Numbered from the stretch's first letter, positions 44,675 to 53,379 are shown. The stretch: DNA of 64,000 bases from Alteromonadales bacterium alter-6D02 (GCA_002835545.1 PIZK01000014.1:1-64000), one strand, 5' to 3'. Program-made: numbers and translations. Notes: generated from the letters alone by a model not told the origin.

Positions 44675-45673
44675 TTAATGCTGTATTGTGACGGCTTGTG
44701 GGTTTATTTTCGCTAGTACCTTAGTCTCAATATGCAAACCAAAATTAGGCGCGACTTTAACGTCGACTAACCCAGACTCTATGGCCCATACTGCTTGAGA
44801 CTCTAAGCTTAAAATCAAAGAACGATTTAAGCTCAATTTAAAAATATAGTCTTGCCAAACCCAATCAATAAAATCTTGAGTTAAACTTAAGCGTTCCATC
44901 ACAATTTGCTTGGCATGTTCTGGTTCGCTAGCTATGTACTGAATCGCTCTGTCTAAAGCATTTAAAATACACGCCGCATCGGATTGACGCTGGCTATCAT
45001 GGAGTTTCAGTGACAATAAATTGAACGTTAATGAATATAGGTTTTTTGTATTCATCGCCTTGATTTGTTGAGGTTGTAAACTTATTGACTGATAAGCATA
45101 GGGTTCCCAAGGTACTATGGCATCAACATCGTTGTTATTCAGCGCCGACACTAATGCATTGGGGGCGTAATCAATAACGTCAACGTCACTGACTTTAATC
45201 CCCCTCATCGCAAGATAAGTACTTAATAAATACTCTCCTGCGGCCCCCTTTGTCACTCCAATTTTTTTGTTGATTAAGTCTTTTCCTGTCACTATGCCGC
45301 TAGTGCGCAATGCCAAAATTTTCACATCATTATCTGATTGTACAAAAGTAGCCAAGTTAACAAATTCTGTTCCCTTTAAGGCCTGGAACATCATTACCGA
45401 ATCTGAACTAGTGGCAAAGTCCGCTTGCCCTTCGAGGACTTTTTTAAACGAATTATTACCTCCAACAGTATCATCAATAACAACATTACCGCATAACTTA
45501 TCAAAATAGCCCAACTTCTGTGCGACATAAAACGGACTTGAGAGCGGGGTTTTGGAGACCGCAATGACGACTTCTTTTGATGTATTAGGCGTCGTATTTT
45601 GTTCACTACAAGCAACCAGAAAACAACCCGAAATTAGCCACATGTAGCGCACTAAAATATTTACATTTAACAA
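44675..45673 (-). CDS. NMT1/SsuA-like solute-binding lipoprotein upstream of a diguanylate cyclase
   Basis: A 332-residue periplasmic lipoprotein (SGCFLVACSEQ, Cys about 22) of the NMT1/SsuA solute-binding superfamily (FYVAQKLGYFDK, then VGGNNSFKKVLEGQADFA, KIGVTKGAAGEYLLSTYL and DAIVPWEPYA). It starts with TTG at 45673, supported by AAGG eight bases upstream; the only other in-frame options (GTG 45652, ATG 45643) lack a ribosome site. No ABC permease or ATPase is nearby; instead a membrane diguanylate cyclase follows. A ligand-sensing role is therefore inferred. Confidence 0.85.
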   Translation of the reverse strand: MLNVNILVRYMWLISGCFLVACSEQNTTPNTSKEVVIAVSKTPLSSPFYVAQKLGYFDKLCGNVVIDDTVGGNNSFKKVLEGQADFATSSDSVMMFQALKGTEFVNLATFVQSDNDVKILALRTSGIVTGKDLINKKIGVTKGAAGEYLLSTYLAMRGIKVSDVDVIDYAPNALVSALNNNDVDAIVPWEPYAYQSISLQPQQIKAMNTKNLYSLTFNLLSLKLHDSQRQSDAACILNALDRAIQYIASEPEHAKQIVMERLSLTQDFIDWVWQDYIFKLSLNRSLILSLESQAVWAIESGLVDVKVAPNFGLHIETKVLAKINPQAVTIQH

Positions 45674-46014
45674 CTCATCAACCTTCTGAATAGACTCCGC
45701 ATCTACAGTATAGCCAACTTAACCACAACAATGGTCAAATAAGCAGCAGATTAACCTGATGTAAATCATAAAAGCTGTCGATAGACGTGCATTATTAAAG
45801 AGCTCAAGAAGAACTAATTAATTCCAAGAAACCATTAACTCCGAGTGATTAAATTTTACCTCTGCGGTATATCTACTATAATTTAGCCATCCCAATAAGT
45901 GTTTACCTAATCAGTAATAAGTTATATAGCTTGGGTTATTAAGAACGCTAGATTTTTGACCTTTATTAGGTTAGCATCATATAAAAATATCATTAGCATT
46001 AAAGTCGTATCTAT
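45674..46014. other. divergent intergenic region of the signalling cluster
   Basis: 340 bases between the solute-binding lipoprotein (minus) and the porin-like operon (plus). No gene is seen. It must hold both promoters. I see no confident consensus pair or operator. Confidence 0.6.
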
Positions 46015-47244
46015 ATGAAAATAAGAACTATATTCATTACGCTCTATGCGGTGCTTTTATCTGCACCGTTGTTAGCACAGAACCAAAATATAAAGTTTAG
46101 TGGCTTTGGTACACTGGGTGTTATTTACTCTGATTCTGACTTATACGGCTATAGAAAAGATGTTGGTAGTCAAGATGGAGCGTTTTCTGGCTCATTAGAC
46201 TTTAAAACAGATTCACTATTAGGCTTACAAGTCGATGCGGCAATCTCCGATGATATTGATTTTATCGGGCAGACCATTTTAAAAGAAGTCACCAAGCCTA
46301 GCTTTGACCGTTTTCTAACCTTAGCATTCATTCGCTACCAAGCGTCCCCACAATGGACCTTTAGAATTGGCCGAACAGCTCCCGATCTATTCTTGCTCAC
46401 TGAATTCAGAGATGTCGATTTCGCCTATACTTGGGCAACCCCTCCAAATGAAGTCTATGGAATAATCCCCTATCGCAGTATCGATGGCGCCGATGTCACT
46501 TATACACATCGCCTTAATAATGGGACCTTAAAGACCAAGCTCTTTACGGGAATGGCTGATGCAGAAATATCCTCGAAATCAGTAACCGAAACAATAAAAA
46601 TCAAAGATGTCTTAGGGTTATCATTATCTTACGATAAGTTTAACTGGGCGTTGAACGCTAATTTCAGTCAAGTCACCTTTGCTAATGAGGCAAACTCAAA
46701 TAAAGCTATTGCAACTCAGGTTGCTCTTATGCCCGAATTCATTTGGCCAAACAGTATCGCTACCAGTGAGGAGTTATTGATTAAAGGTGCAAAAAGTAAT
46801 TACGCATCTGTGAGTGGCCGTTATGATTGGGATAACTGGCGTTTTACCGCTGAGTTTTCACGCATTGATGCCAAAGTAAAACTGATTCCTACCATCTCTA
46901 GTATGTACGCCGGTCTAACATACCAGCATGATGAACATAGTTTCTTTATGCTTTACAGCTCAACTAGCTCTAACGCATTTGATATCAGCGATGACAATGT
47001 CAATATTGCACTAATTCCAGAGTTATATATGGCTTTTACTGACGCAGTCAATTTTTACGCATCTAACCAAGATACCAGTTCTATTGGTTGGCGTTGGAAC
47101 TTAAGTAATAATATTGCTTCGACATTGCAATTTAATGTAACCAACATCAATGAGCATGGCGGCACTTTATGGGTAAAAAAAGCACAGGATAGTTCCGCAG
47201 AGACTGTTCATACAACAATGTTTAATGTGAGCTTTGTGTTTTAA
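46015..47244 (+). CDS. porin-like outer-membrane beta-barrel protein, copy B
   Basis: A 409-residue exported protein (signal ending LLAQN, about residue 22) with beta-barrel strand periodicity and a terminal FVF. It is paralogous to the protein at 27634-28815 (shared FSGFG start strand, DSLLGLQ, PPNEVYG and RSIDGADVTY). It opens an operon whose genes overlap: the porin stop and PstS-like start share a base (TAATG), and the PstS-like gene overlaps the cyclase by eight. Because of that coupling I infer it supplies or senses a ligand for the cyclase. Confidence 0.72.
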   Translation: MKIRTIFITLYAVLLSAPLLAQNQNIKFSGFGTLGVIYSDSDLYGYRKDVGSQDGAFSGSLDFKTDSLLGLQVDAAISDDIDFIGQTILKEVTKPSFDRFLTLAFIRYQASPQWTFRIGRTAPDLFLLTEFRDVDFAYTWATPPNEVYGIIPYRSIDGADVTYTHRLNNGTLKTKLFTGMADAEISSKSVTETIKIKDVLGLSLSYDKFNWALNANFSQVTFANEANSNKAIATQVALMPEFIWPNSIATSEELLIKGAKSNYASVSGRYDWDNWRFTAEFSRIDAKVKLIPTISSMYAGLTYQHDEHSFFMLYSSTSSNAFDISDDNVNIALIPELYMAFTDAVNFYASNQDTSSIGWRWNLSNNIASTLQFNVTNINEHGGTLWVKKAQDSSAETVHTTMFNVSFVF

Positions 47245-47672
47245 TGAAAAAATTACTTATCACCTCAATCATTTTTGCATTCGTTCTGGCTGTACCTGCA
47301 CACGCAGAGCAACTAGTTGTTGTCGTTAATAAAAACAACCCTATTGAAAAAATGAATCACTCGGAAGTGATTGACTTATTCATGGGGAAATATGTTGTTT
47401 TTCCTGATGGTAATAAAGCCACACCAGTTGAATTAAATAATAAATCAGAGATCAAAAAAGCTTTTTATTCAGAACTCGTGGGTATGTCACTAGCCCGAAT
47501 AAATGCGTACTGGTCAAGATTAAAGTTTACTGGGCGTGCAAGAGCCGCTATTGAACAACCCAATCAAGAGAGCTTATTAACATACATGAGTAATGATACG
47601 TCGGCGATCTCATACCTTCCTCGATCACAAGTAACAGCAAACTTAAAAGTTGTATACGAATTAAATGAATAA
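47244..47672 (+). CDS. small PstS-like periplasmic binding protein, copy B
   Basis: A 142-residue exported protein (signal ending VPAHAEQ) similar to the protein at 27188-27634: VIDLFMGKYVVFPDG, RINAYWSRLKFTGRARAA and the terminal LKVVYELNE. It has about half the length of a full PstS. It overlaps the upstream porin stop by one base and the downstream cyclase start by eight (ATGAATAA), so the three proteins should be made in fixed ratio. The likely role is to bind a ligand and contact the periplasmic loop of the cyclase (inference). Confidence 0.75.
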   Translation: MKKLLITSIIFAFVLAVPAHAEQLVVVVNKNNPIEKMNHSEVIDLFMGKYVVFPDGNKATPVELNNKSEIKKAFYSELVGMSLARINAYWSRLKFTGRARAAIEQPNQESLLTYMSNDTSAISYLPRSQVTANLKVVYELNE

Positions 47673-49248
47673 AAGTGGACTCGTTTTACGTTTAGCGATT
47701 GTTATTATTTTTACTGCAGCAGCAGTAGGACTTATATCGACCCAACTTTTTTACAGCATCAACTACAAAAATAATTTAGCAGACGGTTATCAATCCATTG
47801 AACAACTGCATAAAACAGTTTCTGCGACAGCATCGATAGCCACATACCTTGAAGATAGTGAGCTGGCGAACGAAGTTATCAATGGGCTAACATCCAATGA
47901 TATTATTAATGGGGCGGCAATCAACACCTCAAAGCTTAACATCAGCTCTAAAGGGTATACTGATAATGAAAATGTCGTCTCCTTTAGGCTCTTTTCCCCA
48001 TTTGAACAGGATAGAGAAGTTGGCCGTTTGTCGATTATGCCTAATTTAACGCATATCAGAGACCAAGCGGATGCCATTAGTTTTGATAATGCAGTTGCCC
48101 TCACGATCGAGGTTACCATTATCAGTATTATCACTATTTTGGTTGCTTTTTTTGTTATTACTCGTCCAATACTTGGCATTGGTAAATCGTTACATAATAC
48201 CGTTCCAGGTACAGATCAACGGATTAAAACCCCAGAAAACCATCAACAAAGTGAGTTAGGTGTTTTAGTCAATGATATAAATAAGTTACTAGAAAAAACT
48301 GAAGAGCAGTTTTTTAATGAGCGCAGCTTACGTAATGAAGTTGAGGTGTTAGAGAATCGTTTTCGAATGTTATTTGAAAACGCGACAAACCCGATTGCTC
48401 TTGTTGAATCAAGCGGGAACATTTTACTATATAATCAATCATTTAGGGAACTTCTAACCAAGTTAGGTTTACCACTAAAGAAAAGTTATGGCCCCTACCT
48501 TCAAGACTTATTCGCAGATAAGAAACTTTTGGCACTCACCGTAAAAAGTGCCTTTTCCAATGAAGAAGTGGCGACGGGAGAGTTTGAGCTAAAAGCCAAA
48601 AACTCTGATAAGAGCTTTTGGGTTCAGGCCGTCATTACCGCGACGGTTAGCAAAGACTTTAAAGAATATAATCAGGTAACACTGCACGACATTTCAAAGC
48701 GTAAACAGCAAATTGATCGACTCTCTCATAAAGCTAATTACGACAAATTAACGCAATTATTTAACCGCCAAGCAGCTGAATATCAGTTAACACAGTTAAT
48801 AAACGATGGGACGCCATTTGCCATCATCTTACTTGATCTTAACGGTTTTAAGCCGATTAATGATATTTATGGACACGATGCTGGAGACGAAATATTGACC
48901 CATGTCGCTAGTCAGATAGTTAAATCATTACGTAAAGAGGACATTGCTTCACGCTGGGGGGGCGATGAGTTTGTGGTTGTACTACCCAATGTTACATCAA
49001 ATGAAGACATTAAAGGAATCTGCAAGAAGCTAAAGCAGCACATTGAAAAACAACATTATTTATCAAACGCCAATAAGAGTGTTAGTGTTGGTGCTAGTAT
49101 GGGGGTGGCTGCCTTCCCTGACGATCAAACGACGCTAGAAGCATTAATCAGAAGTGCAGACCAAGCAATGTATCGAGCTAAAACTAAAAAAAGTGCTGAG
49201 CATTACGTTTCGTTTAGCGATGAAGATACTCCATCTGAGCAAGATTAG
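47665..49248 (+). CDS. membrane PAS-GGDEF diguanylate cyclase of the porin/PstS-like operon
   Basis: A 527-residue inner-membrane enzyme. Order: helix (about 8-28), periplasmic domain of about 115 residues, helix (about 147-168), linker, PAS domain (about 230-350, FRMLFENATNPIALVESSG), GGDEF domain (about 360-515). The active site is RWGGDEF with an RxxD site (RKED) five residues upstream, so an active product-inhibited cyclase is expected. The periplasmic loop resembles in position the YfiN/TpbB loop that binds a periplasmic regulator. It overlaps the PstS-like gene and precedes a GGDEF-EAL gene by four bases. Confidence 0.92.
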   Translation: MNKSGLVLRLAIVIIFTAAAVGLISTQLFYSINYKNNLADGYQSIEQLHKTVSATASIATYLEDSELANEVINGLTSNDIINGAAINTSKLNISSKGYTDNENVVSFRLFSPFEQDREVGRLSIMPNLTHIRDQADAISFDNAVALTIEVTIISIITILVAFFVITRPILGIGKSLHNTVPGTDQRIKTPENHQQSELGVLVNDINKLLEKTEEQFFNERSLRNEVEVLENRFRMLFENATNPIALVESSGNILLYNQSFRELLTKLGLPLKKSYGPYLQDLFADKKLLALTVKSAFSNEEVATGEFELKAKNSDKSFWVQAVITATVSKDFKEYNQVTLHDISKRKQQIDRLSHKANYDKLTQLFNRQAAEYQLTQLINDGTPFAIILLDLNGFKPINDIYGHDAGDEILTHVASQIVKSLRKEDIASRWGGDEFVVVLPNVTSNEDIKGICKKLKQHIEKQHYLSNANKSVSVGASMGVAAFPDDQTTLEALIRSADQAMYRAKTKKSAEHYVSFSDEDTPSEQD

Positions 49249-49252
49249 CCTG

Positions 49253-51175
49253 ATGAATAAGCAATTAGCTCAATTCTTTATTAAGTCATCAACATTCTTC
49301 AGCTCTATACAACGAGTTAATCAACTCAGATTAGTCATGAAGCTGCTCTTTATCGCACTTTCATTATTAGCTATTCGCAGCTTCAGTGCCGATGTTATTA
49401 CTCCTAGCGCATACGCTCTAACCGCTTCTCTGGTTGTTGTGATTGGCTTGTATTATCTCATTACGCCCGATACAACCAATATTATTACCGCCATGCTGCT
49501 GTGGGGCTTAATTATCTTAACGGTCTATATCTTATGGAATAATAGCGGACTCTATAATTCTGCCATCATTGTTCTGCCTTGCCTGATGGTTATTTCAGTC
49601 ATGCTAACCAGTCGGCTTATATATATTCCTATGTTGTTATTTATCATTGCAACGCTAGTATTTTTATCCTATGCAAAAACCGTTGGTTTAATTACCCCCG
49701 TGTTACAAACCGACGATGGCTCCTATTGGGCAAGATCTATCGATATGTCGGTGATTATTATATTTTTCACTCTCAATGCAATGTTTTTTGCAAATGACTT
49801 TCAACTATTATTGCGAAAAATAACAAAAAAAAATAAAACACTTGCAAACGAGCTAGCTAATGCAAGACAGCGGGGTAACTACGATCAATTAACCGAACTG
49901 CCAAATGAACAACTGTGCAATGAGAACCTTTCAGGCCTAATAGCACAAGCCTCAGCAAGTGGTGACGATTTAGCGTTTATTACATTAGATATTCACCATT
50001 TACGCTCAATTAACAATACTTTTGGCCATAGTGTTGGCAACCAGTTACTTGTTGAGATCGCCAAACGTCTTAGGACTCTTGAAACTGCTAGTACTAGTGT
50101 TTACCACTTTCAAGGAAATGAATTTGTTATTTTAAAAGAGTGTCATGACCATCAAGAAGCCATTGGTATAACCGAACAAATCTTTCAAGCAATCACTCTG
50201 CCCTTCAGAATCTCAGAGTACGATATCGAAGTTTCAGGGGCCATCGGCGTGGCTACAGCACCTTTTGACGGCAGTGATCTAGACACGTTACGTAAGAAAT
50301 CACACATTGCACTTTATAACGTAAGCAGTGACTTGGGCTATCAATTCTTCGAACAAGAAATGGCTAGCATTGCCGCAGCTCGCTACCAATTAGCCAAGGC
50401 TTTAAAACAAGCAATTAAGAACCAAGAGTTTGAACTGTATTATCAACCTAAAGTGGACCTAACAGATGGAGACGTCATTGGTGCAGAAGCATTAATCCGT
50501 TGGAATAGACCCGACTTCGGCATGGTTTCACCTGATGTGTTTATTACTTTGGCTGAAGAGTCTGGGCTCATCACAGAGATTACTCGATGGATCAGCCTTG
50601 AAGCAACGAAAGCTTGCAAGGAATGGCACAACCTCGGCTTCCCACACTTAAGTATCGCTATCAACCTTTCTGTCAGCGACTTTAAGCGAGGCAACCTCCC
50701 ACAACTAATATTTAAAGCTCTAAATCAAGCAGGCTTAGCCGCTCACTTTTTAGAACTGGAATTAACAGAGTCAATGTTAATCGATGATATCAACCATATT
50801 CAAACCCAAGTGCAAGAGTTACACAACAAGGGGATCTCTTTTGCTATTGACGACTTCGGCACTGGCTATTCAAATTTGGGTTATCTCACTAAATTTAATG
50901 TATCAACGCTAAAAATTGATCAATCTTTTGTACGCCAAGTTAATGAATCAGAACATGATTACCATATCATTAAAGCTATCATCCAAATGAGTGAAAGCCT
51001 AGGAATTATCAATGTTGCTGAAGGTATTGAAGATGAAAAGACAATGAACAAACTAGCGAATTTAAACTGTCAAATTGGGCAAGGTTATTTATGGTCAAAG
51101 CCATTACCAGCAGATCAGTTTATACAATTCTTAACAAGTACAACGACCAAAACCAGAATAAAAAAAATTAATTAA
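49253..51175 (+). CDS. membrane protein with degenerate GGDEF and intact EAL domains
   Basis: A 640-residue protein with about five or six N-terminal helices (about 20-190), a coiled linker, a GGDEF domain whose motif is QGNEF (likely inactive, no RxxD site), and an EAL domain with EALIRW, ELTESML, DDFGTGYSN, KIDQSFV and AEGIED. It should hydrolyse c-di-GMP. It directly follows a cyclase (four bases between genes), so synthesis and breakdown are encoded together. The frame is open further upstream (49154); ATG 49253 avoids overlap, and ATG 49220 is an alternative start. Confidence 0.88.
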   Translation: MNKQLAQFFIKSSTFFSSIQRVNQLRLVMKLLFIALSLLAIRSFSADVITPSAYALTASLVVVIGLYYLITPDTTNIITAMLLWGLIILTVYILWNNSGLYNSAIIVLPCLMVISVMLTSRLIYIPMLLFIIATLVFLSYAKTVGLITPVLQTDDGSYWARSIDMSVIIIFFTLNAMFFANDFQLLLRKITKKNKTLANELANARQRGNYDQLTELPNEQLCNENLSGLIAQASASGDDLAFITLDIHHLRSINNTFGHSVGNQLLVEIAKRLRTLETASTSVYHFQGNEFVILKECHDHQEAIGITEQIFQAITLPFRISEYDIEVSGAIGVATAPFDGSDLDTLRKKSHIALYNVSSDLGYQFFEQEMASIAAARYQLAKALKQAIKNQEFELYYQPKVDLTDGDVIGAEALIRWNRPDFGMVSPDVFITLAEESGLITEITRWISLEATKACKEWHNLGFPHLSIAINLSVSDFKRGNLPQLIFKALNQAGLAAHFLELELTESMLIDDINHIQTQVQELHNKGISFAIDDFGTGYSNLGYLTKFNVSTLKIDQSFVRQVNESEHDYHIIKAIIQMSESLGIINVAEGIEDEKTMNKLANLNCQIGQGYLWSKPLPADQFIQFLTSTTTKTRIKKIN

Positions 51176-51211
51176 TTTCAAATCACTTAATTCATACCAG
51201 TCTATCTATAA

Positions 51212-51241
51212 CACTCTTTGTAGCTCTGTCGTCAAAGAGTG
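51212..51241 (+). terminator. possible terminator stem after the GGDEF-EAL gene
   Basis: A 9-bp perfect stem (cactctttg/caaagagtg) with a 12-base loop lies 37 bases past the stop codon. No T run follows, so rho-independent action is uncertain. Confidence 0.4.
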
Positions 51242-51315
51242 CGCAACAAAGCATACCTAAAAATGCAACGAAAAGTACCAACATAAACCTAAAGAAAACG
51301 TCCTTCCAACCGACA

Positions 51316-51332
51316 ATGCTGCACCGCAACAA
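51316..51332 (+). promoter_or_regulatory. upstream PhaR-type operator half-match
   Basis: atgctgcaccgcaacaa repeats the left arm and centre of the downstream palindrome (atgctgc-acc-gca) with a weaker right arm. Its centre is 68 bp from the downstream site, on the other side of the promoter. Confidence 0.6.
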
Positions 51333-51340
51333 AAAAACTA

Positions 51341-51369
51341 TTGACGATTAGTTTTTAGCCAACTATACT
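51341..51369 (+). promoter_or_regulatory. phasin promoter, near-consensus
   Basis: TTGACG (51341-51346), an exact 17-base spacer and TATACT (51364-51369) form a strong sigma70 promoter with a transcript start near 51376. Confidence 0.82.
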
Positions 51370-51383
51370 TACATCAAATCGAA

Positions 51384-51400
51384 ATGCTGCACCGCAGCAT
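51384..51400 (+). promoter_or_regulatory. perfect PhaR-type operator in the phasin leader
   Basis: atgctgc-acc-gcagcat is a perfect 7-bp inverted repeat. Its core CTGC-N3-GCAG equals the operator reported for PhaR repressors in PHA-accumulating alphaproteobacteria. It lies just after the transcript start, an ideal repressor position. The cognate regulator is not in this window. Confidence 0.72.
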
Positions 51401-51419
51401 AACTATAGGAAGCTTCATT

Positions 51420-51791
51420 ATGTTTACACAATTAACTGAACAATTTAATACTGCAATTAAATCTTTCAACAATGCAGATCAAGTAACAACAGCTATGAAA
51501 CCTTTCAATAGCCTGGTAGAAATGAATACTAAAACCGTTGAGCAACTGATTAATCAACAAACTGCATTAATGACTACAATCATGAACGACAGCGTAGCTC
51601 AATCTAAAGCGTTATCAGAGCAAACTGATTTTGCAGCGGCTATTGAGTCACAGAAAGTTTTCGTTGAAGCACTTCAAGAAAAAGTAACCGCTTCAACTAA
51701 AGAAGCCTATGATGTGGTCACTAAAACATCTGAAGAAGTCATTAGCTTAGTTCAAGGCACCGTGTCTGAAGCAAATGTTTTTGCTAAGTAA
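51420..51791 (+). CDS. phasin family protein (PHA granule-associated)
   Basis: A 123-residue helical, low-complexity-amphipathic protein matching small phasins (MFTQLTEQFNTAIKSF start, A/T/V/E-rich coiled helices, no cysteine). Phasins coat polyhydroxyalkanoate granules and control their number and size. The frame extends back to 51384, but ATG 51420 has AGGAAG six bases upstream and starts the phasin domain. A strong promoter flanked by two operator palindromes suggests repression when granules are absent. Other PHA genes are outside this window. Confidence 0.85.
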   Translation: MFTQLTEQFNTAIKSFNNADQVTTAMKPFNSLVEMNTKTVEQLINQQTALMTTIMNDSVAQSKALSEQTDFAAAIESQKVFVEALQEKVTASTKEAYDVVTKTSEEVISLVQGTVSEANVFAK

Positions 51792-51830
51792 TCGATGACT
51801 TAAAACAGGCCAAACTTAAGCTTGTTATTT

Positions 51831-51859
51831 AAAAGCCAGTATTTCGATACTGGCTTTTT
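51831..51859 (+). terminator. terminator of the phasin gene
   Basis: A 12-bp stem (aaaagccagtat/atactggctttt) closed by a stable TTCG tetraloop and followed by T. Confidence 0.93.
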
Positions 51860-51974
51860 GAGCCTGTAAATGTTTTTATATCGCTAATTTAAAGCGTCAA
51901 TCATTAGGTATGTCATTACCATTTCCCTAATCGACACAAGATAGTCTTGATAAATAACAATTACTGTAAAATAT

Positions 51975-52532
51975 CTAAGCACTTGAGGCTAAAACCCAAT
52001 GCTTCTTATCCTTTGTAGAACGCTTAACTTTCCCCTCTTCAATCAACTGATTAAAGCACTTGGTAAAATCAGGGCGACGCAGTTTGGATTCACGCTCTAA
52101 CTCAGCCCCTAACTTCGGCTCATTTAAAAGAGATAATATAACTTGAGCATCACCCGTTTCAGTAGTCATTTGAACGACATTATTAGCGGGAACAATTTGA
52201 AAAGGAGCAATGGCATTAACGCCATATAAGTTACATTGAAACTCAAAGGCGCTTACCAACGGGTTGTCTTTCGTGCAGATAAATAGCTCAACATTAGCTA
52301 ACTCATTCTGTGACATTAACTCAAGGAACCTTGATAAATGGGCGATAATGTAAAAATCAGCTTGATTAGGGCCTGTTGTGTAACCAGATAGGCAGTGATA
52401 AAAAGAACGCTCACAGTAGCGCTTAATGCCTTCATTATTTGAAAAGACAAAGACCTTGTCGGTTATGGATGCAGAGAGCGGCTCAAGAGCCTTAAAGCCC
52501 AAGTTCTCAAAGTCGAAGTAATATACTTTCAT
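51975..52532 (-). CDS. PIN-like domain protein with C-terminal winged-helix-like region
   Basis: A 185-residue soluble protein. The N-terminus (MKVYYFDFENLGFKAL) carries the D-x-E-N start of PIN/NYN-like nuclease folds, with further acidic positions in GPNQADFYIIAHL and CTKDNPLVSAF, enough for a metal site. The last 45 residues (DFTKCFNQLIEEGKVKRS, then KHWVL) look like a small winged helix. RNA or DNA cleavage is possible, not shown. The frame extends to 52562, but ATG 52532 has an AGGA six bases upstream. It is alone, next to a gene-poor stretch and tRNA-Leu. Confidence 0.7.
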   Translation of the reverse strand: MKVYYFDFENLGFKALEPLSASITDKVFVFSNNEGIKRYCERSFYHCLSGYTTGPNQADFYIIAHLSRFLELMSQNELANVELFICTKDNPLVSAFEFQCNLYGVNAIAPFQIVPANNVVQMTTETGDAQVILSLLNEPKLGAELERESKLRRPDFTKCFNQLIEEGKVKRSTKDKKHWVLASSA

Positions 52533-53154
52533 ATCGAATCCTTTCTCATGTTGCTGTCCCAATTGACTTAGTTAAACTTGTTTCAACGGGTATTACAATA
52601 GTAAAAATAGCTATTAATATATGTATATCCCATACGAGCTTATCGCACACATACTAAAAACCTTTATAAAACAATGCATAAGATAAATATAAGGTTACGA
52701 TACTGCTATAACGTAGACCTCCCTGACCGACAGCAACGCTCAAACAAGAAATAACCAAAACATGTAAGTAGCACTAGCCTCAAGAACCACCAACCAAAGA
52801 GAACCCCCCAACAACTTTTAACCTACCATCGACAACATAAAAATCTATACTACTGCTCAAGTTTAACGAACAACTGAGCTTCAAAGAAACTAACAAATTC
52901 ACGTGGTAAGGTATAGCGACGTTCAATAACGAAAGAGCAAGTAGTTAGAAAAGTTAACAAGGAGTCTTTATTAGCTTTTAATCAAAAACTAAAAAGCTCA
53001 AAAATAGCGCCGCGCTTACTAACAATATTATAGAACAGGAAATTTTTTATTTTTTAGTCTTCAATAAGCCGAATTTTTGGAGACTTTCTTCGAGCCGTTC
53101 CTTGCTCATTGCTTAGCGCAAATCACGAACACTGCTCAGTTTCACCTAGTTTAA

Positions 53155-53187
53155 TACCCCACTTCGATTACAATTCGAATTGGGGTA
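53155..53187. repeat. imperfect inverted repeat
   Basis: taccccacttcga pairs with tcgaattggggta with one mismatch around a 7-base loop. No T run follows on either strand, so it is not a standard terminator. Purpose unknown. Confidence 0.6.
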
Positions 53188-53379
53188 ATTTGGTATATTG
53201 CGTATCTAAAGAAAGGGAAAATACCGGAGAAAGACCAGAAGAGTAAACACTTAACATTGTTGGTTATGGTATAGATTAGGATCAAGTAGGATTTATATGC
53301 GCACATAATCCGCACATGGCTTTACCGGATATCGACAGGAAGTGGTATGAAAAGGAAAATTTTTAGAGGCATAAAAACA

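Noticed and set aside
44675..45673. Transport function (ABC importer component) for the NMT1-like lipoprotein
   Set aside because: No permease or ATPase gene nearby; the linked partner is a diguanylate cyclase. Cannot be fully excluded without the rest of the genome.
53047..53109. 20-codon minus-strand open frame starting MSKERLEESLQ
   Set aside because: It has an ATG but no ribosome site and no known relative; it could be chance.
53281..53373. Integrase tail (short SAHGF-like reading in one frame) upstream of tRNA-Leu
   Set aside because: Only five residues match and the frame is broken by stops on both sides; another frame reads equally well. Too little to call a pseudogene.
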